From positions 1-12,101 of the forward strand of contig CALEJD010000006.1 of NCBI GenBank assembly GCA_937898195.1: 12,101 nt of DNA, written 5' to 3'. The position numbers were made by a program, and so were the translations under genes. The notes beneath the pieces were generated by a model, which worked only from the letters and a program-made list of their open reading frames with translations, did no database searches and had not been told where the DNA came from. This DNA is from an uncultured Clostridia bacterium. GTDB lineage: Bacteria > Bacillota > Clostridia > Oscillospirales > Acutalibacteraceae. Positions 11,804 through 12,101 of the stretch are shown here, in pieces; position 1 is the stretch's first letter, and the number at the start of each line of letters is the position of its first letter.

Positions 11804-12055
11804 TTAAAAATGACCGCTTTCCTGCAGGGCCTTAATGCACTTAGGGCAAATGTTTTTTCCACGGAACACAATGACATCCTTTGCGTCGTCGCAGAAAATG
11901 CAGGAAGGCTGATACTTTTTCAGAATGATAGAAGCTCCGTCCATGTAGATCTCCAGGGAATCCTTTTCGGCGATGTCCAGGGTGCGGCGCAGTTCGATAG
12001 GGAGAACAATACGGCCCAGCTCATCGACTTTTCGTACGATTCCGGTAGACTTCAT
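11804..12055 (-). CDS. AbrB/MazE/SpoVT-type DNA-binding regulator with C-terminal zinc ribbon
   Basis: This 83-residue protein has an N-terminal AbrB-like swapped-hairpin DNA-binding domain at residues 1-47, shown by M-K-S-T-G-I-V-R-K-V-D-E-L-G-R-I-V-L-P-I-E-L-R-R and the L-E-I-Y-x-D-G-x-x-I-I-L-K-K strand pair, very close to AbrB and SpoVT. Such proteins form dimers or tetramers and bind A/T-rich DNA in transition-state or sporulation control. Residues 52-73 carry C52-x2-C55 and C70-x2-C73, a likely zinc ribbon; this tail replaces the C-terminal multimerisation region of classical AbrB and is seen in clostridial relatives. The start is supported by AAAGGAATGG just upstream on the minus strand. 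It is monocistronic as far as visible and has G/C-ending codons like the rhodanese-RadC part. Confidence 0.9.
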   Translation of the reverse strand: MKSTGIVRKVDELGRIVLPIELRRTLDIAEKDSLEIYMDGASIILKKYQPSCIFCDDAKDVIVFRGKNICPKCIKALQESGHF

Positions 12056-12101
12056 TTTACCATTCCTTTCTTTCTTCTGGGGCAGAATAGAAGGTTGTTG
12101 C

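Overview
The window looks like gut-type Bacillota, and most of it resembles low-GC Oscillospiraceae or a Ruminococcus-like genome. The evidence is the rplA-rplJ-rplL order with a Gram-positive style L10 leader, strong AGGAGG ribosome binding sites, canonical -35/-10 promoters, tRNAs with encoded CCA, and a C_GCAxxG_C_C family protein. This assignment is an inference from sequence style only. From about 10740 to the right end, codon use changes abruptly to G/C-ending codons and looks like a different, higher-GC clostridial genome.

Layout. 1-1581: the 3' end of rplA, an L10 leader with promoter and attenuator, rplJ, rplL and a terminator. 1589-2574: a cluster of inverted repeats, a strong extended -10 promoter, a 35-residue hydrophobic acidic peptide with an internal repeat, a terminator, then a lipoprotein gene with no clear promoter of its own and its own terminator. 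2575-9094: one promoter, four co-directional genes a few bases apart, then a probably bidirectional terminator. The genes encode a C_GCAxxG_C_C cysteine-motif protein, a GH36/clan GH-D-like enzyme with a lectin-like tail, a GH31 alpha-glycosidase and a GH43-like beta-propeller glycosidase. None of the three glycosidases has a signal peptide, so this looks like a cytoplasmic oligosaccharide-degrading operon. 9133-9904 (minus strand): a four-helix-bundle protein, then a short inorganic-pyrophosphatase-like protein lacking one key aspartate, with one promoter. 9902-10080: an array of about eight small hairpins whose stems differ while the linkers are conserved and change orientation half way. 10085-10341 (minus strand): promoter, tRNA-His, tRNA-Gln, and a perfect 16-bp terminator.

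10429-11487 is one open frame made of three unrelated pieces: an ArgJ-like N-terminal fragment, a rhodanese domain and a RadC-type JAMM domain. The first join coincides with the composition change, and both joins lie on closely similar V-E-D-A coding segments. This could be a recombination product, an assembly chimera or, less likely, a true fusion gene. 11488-11803 has no gene but is packed with long perfect hairpins, including two terminators. 11804-12055 (minus strand) encodes a small AbrB-type regulator with a C-terminal zinc ribbon.

The most interesting items are the three-part ORF and its junctions, the covarying hairpin array, and the repeat-containing 35-residue peptide with its operator-like upstream region. 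No complete, clearly new multi-gene system is evident.
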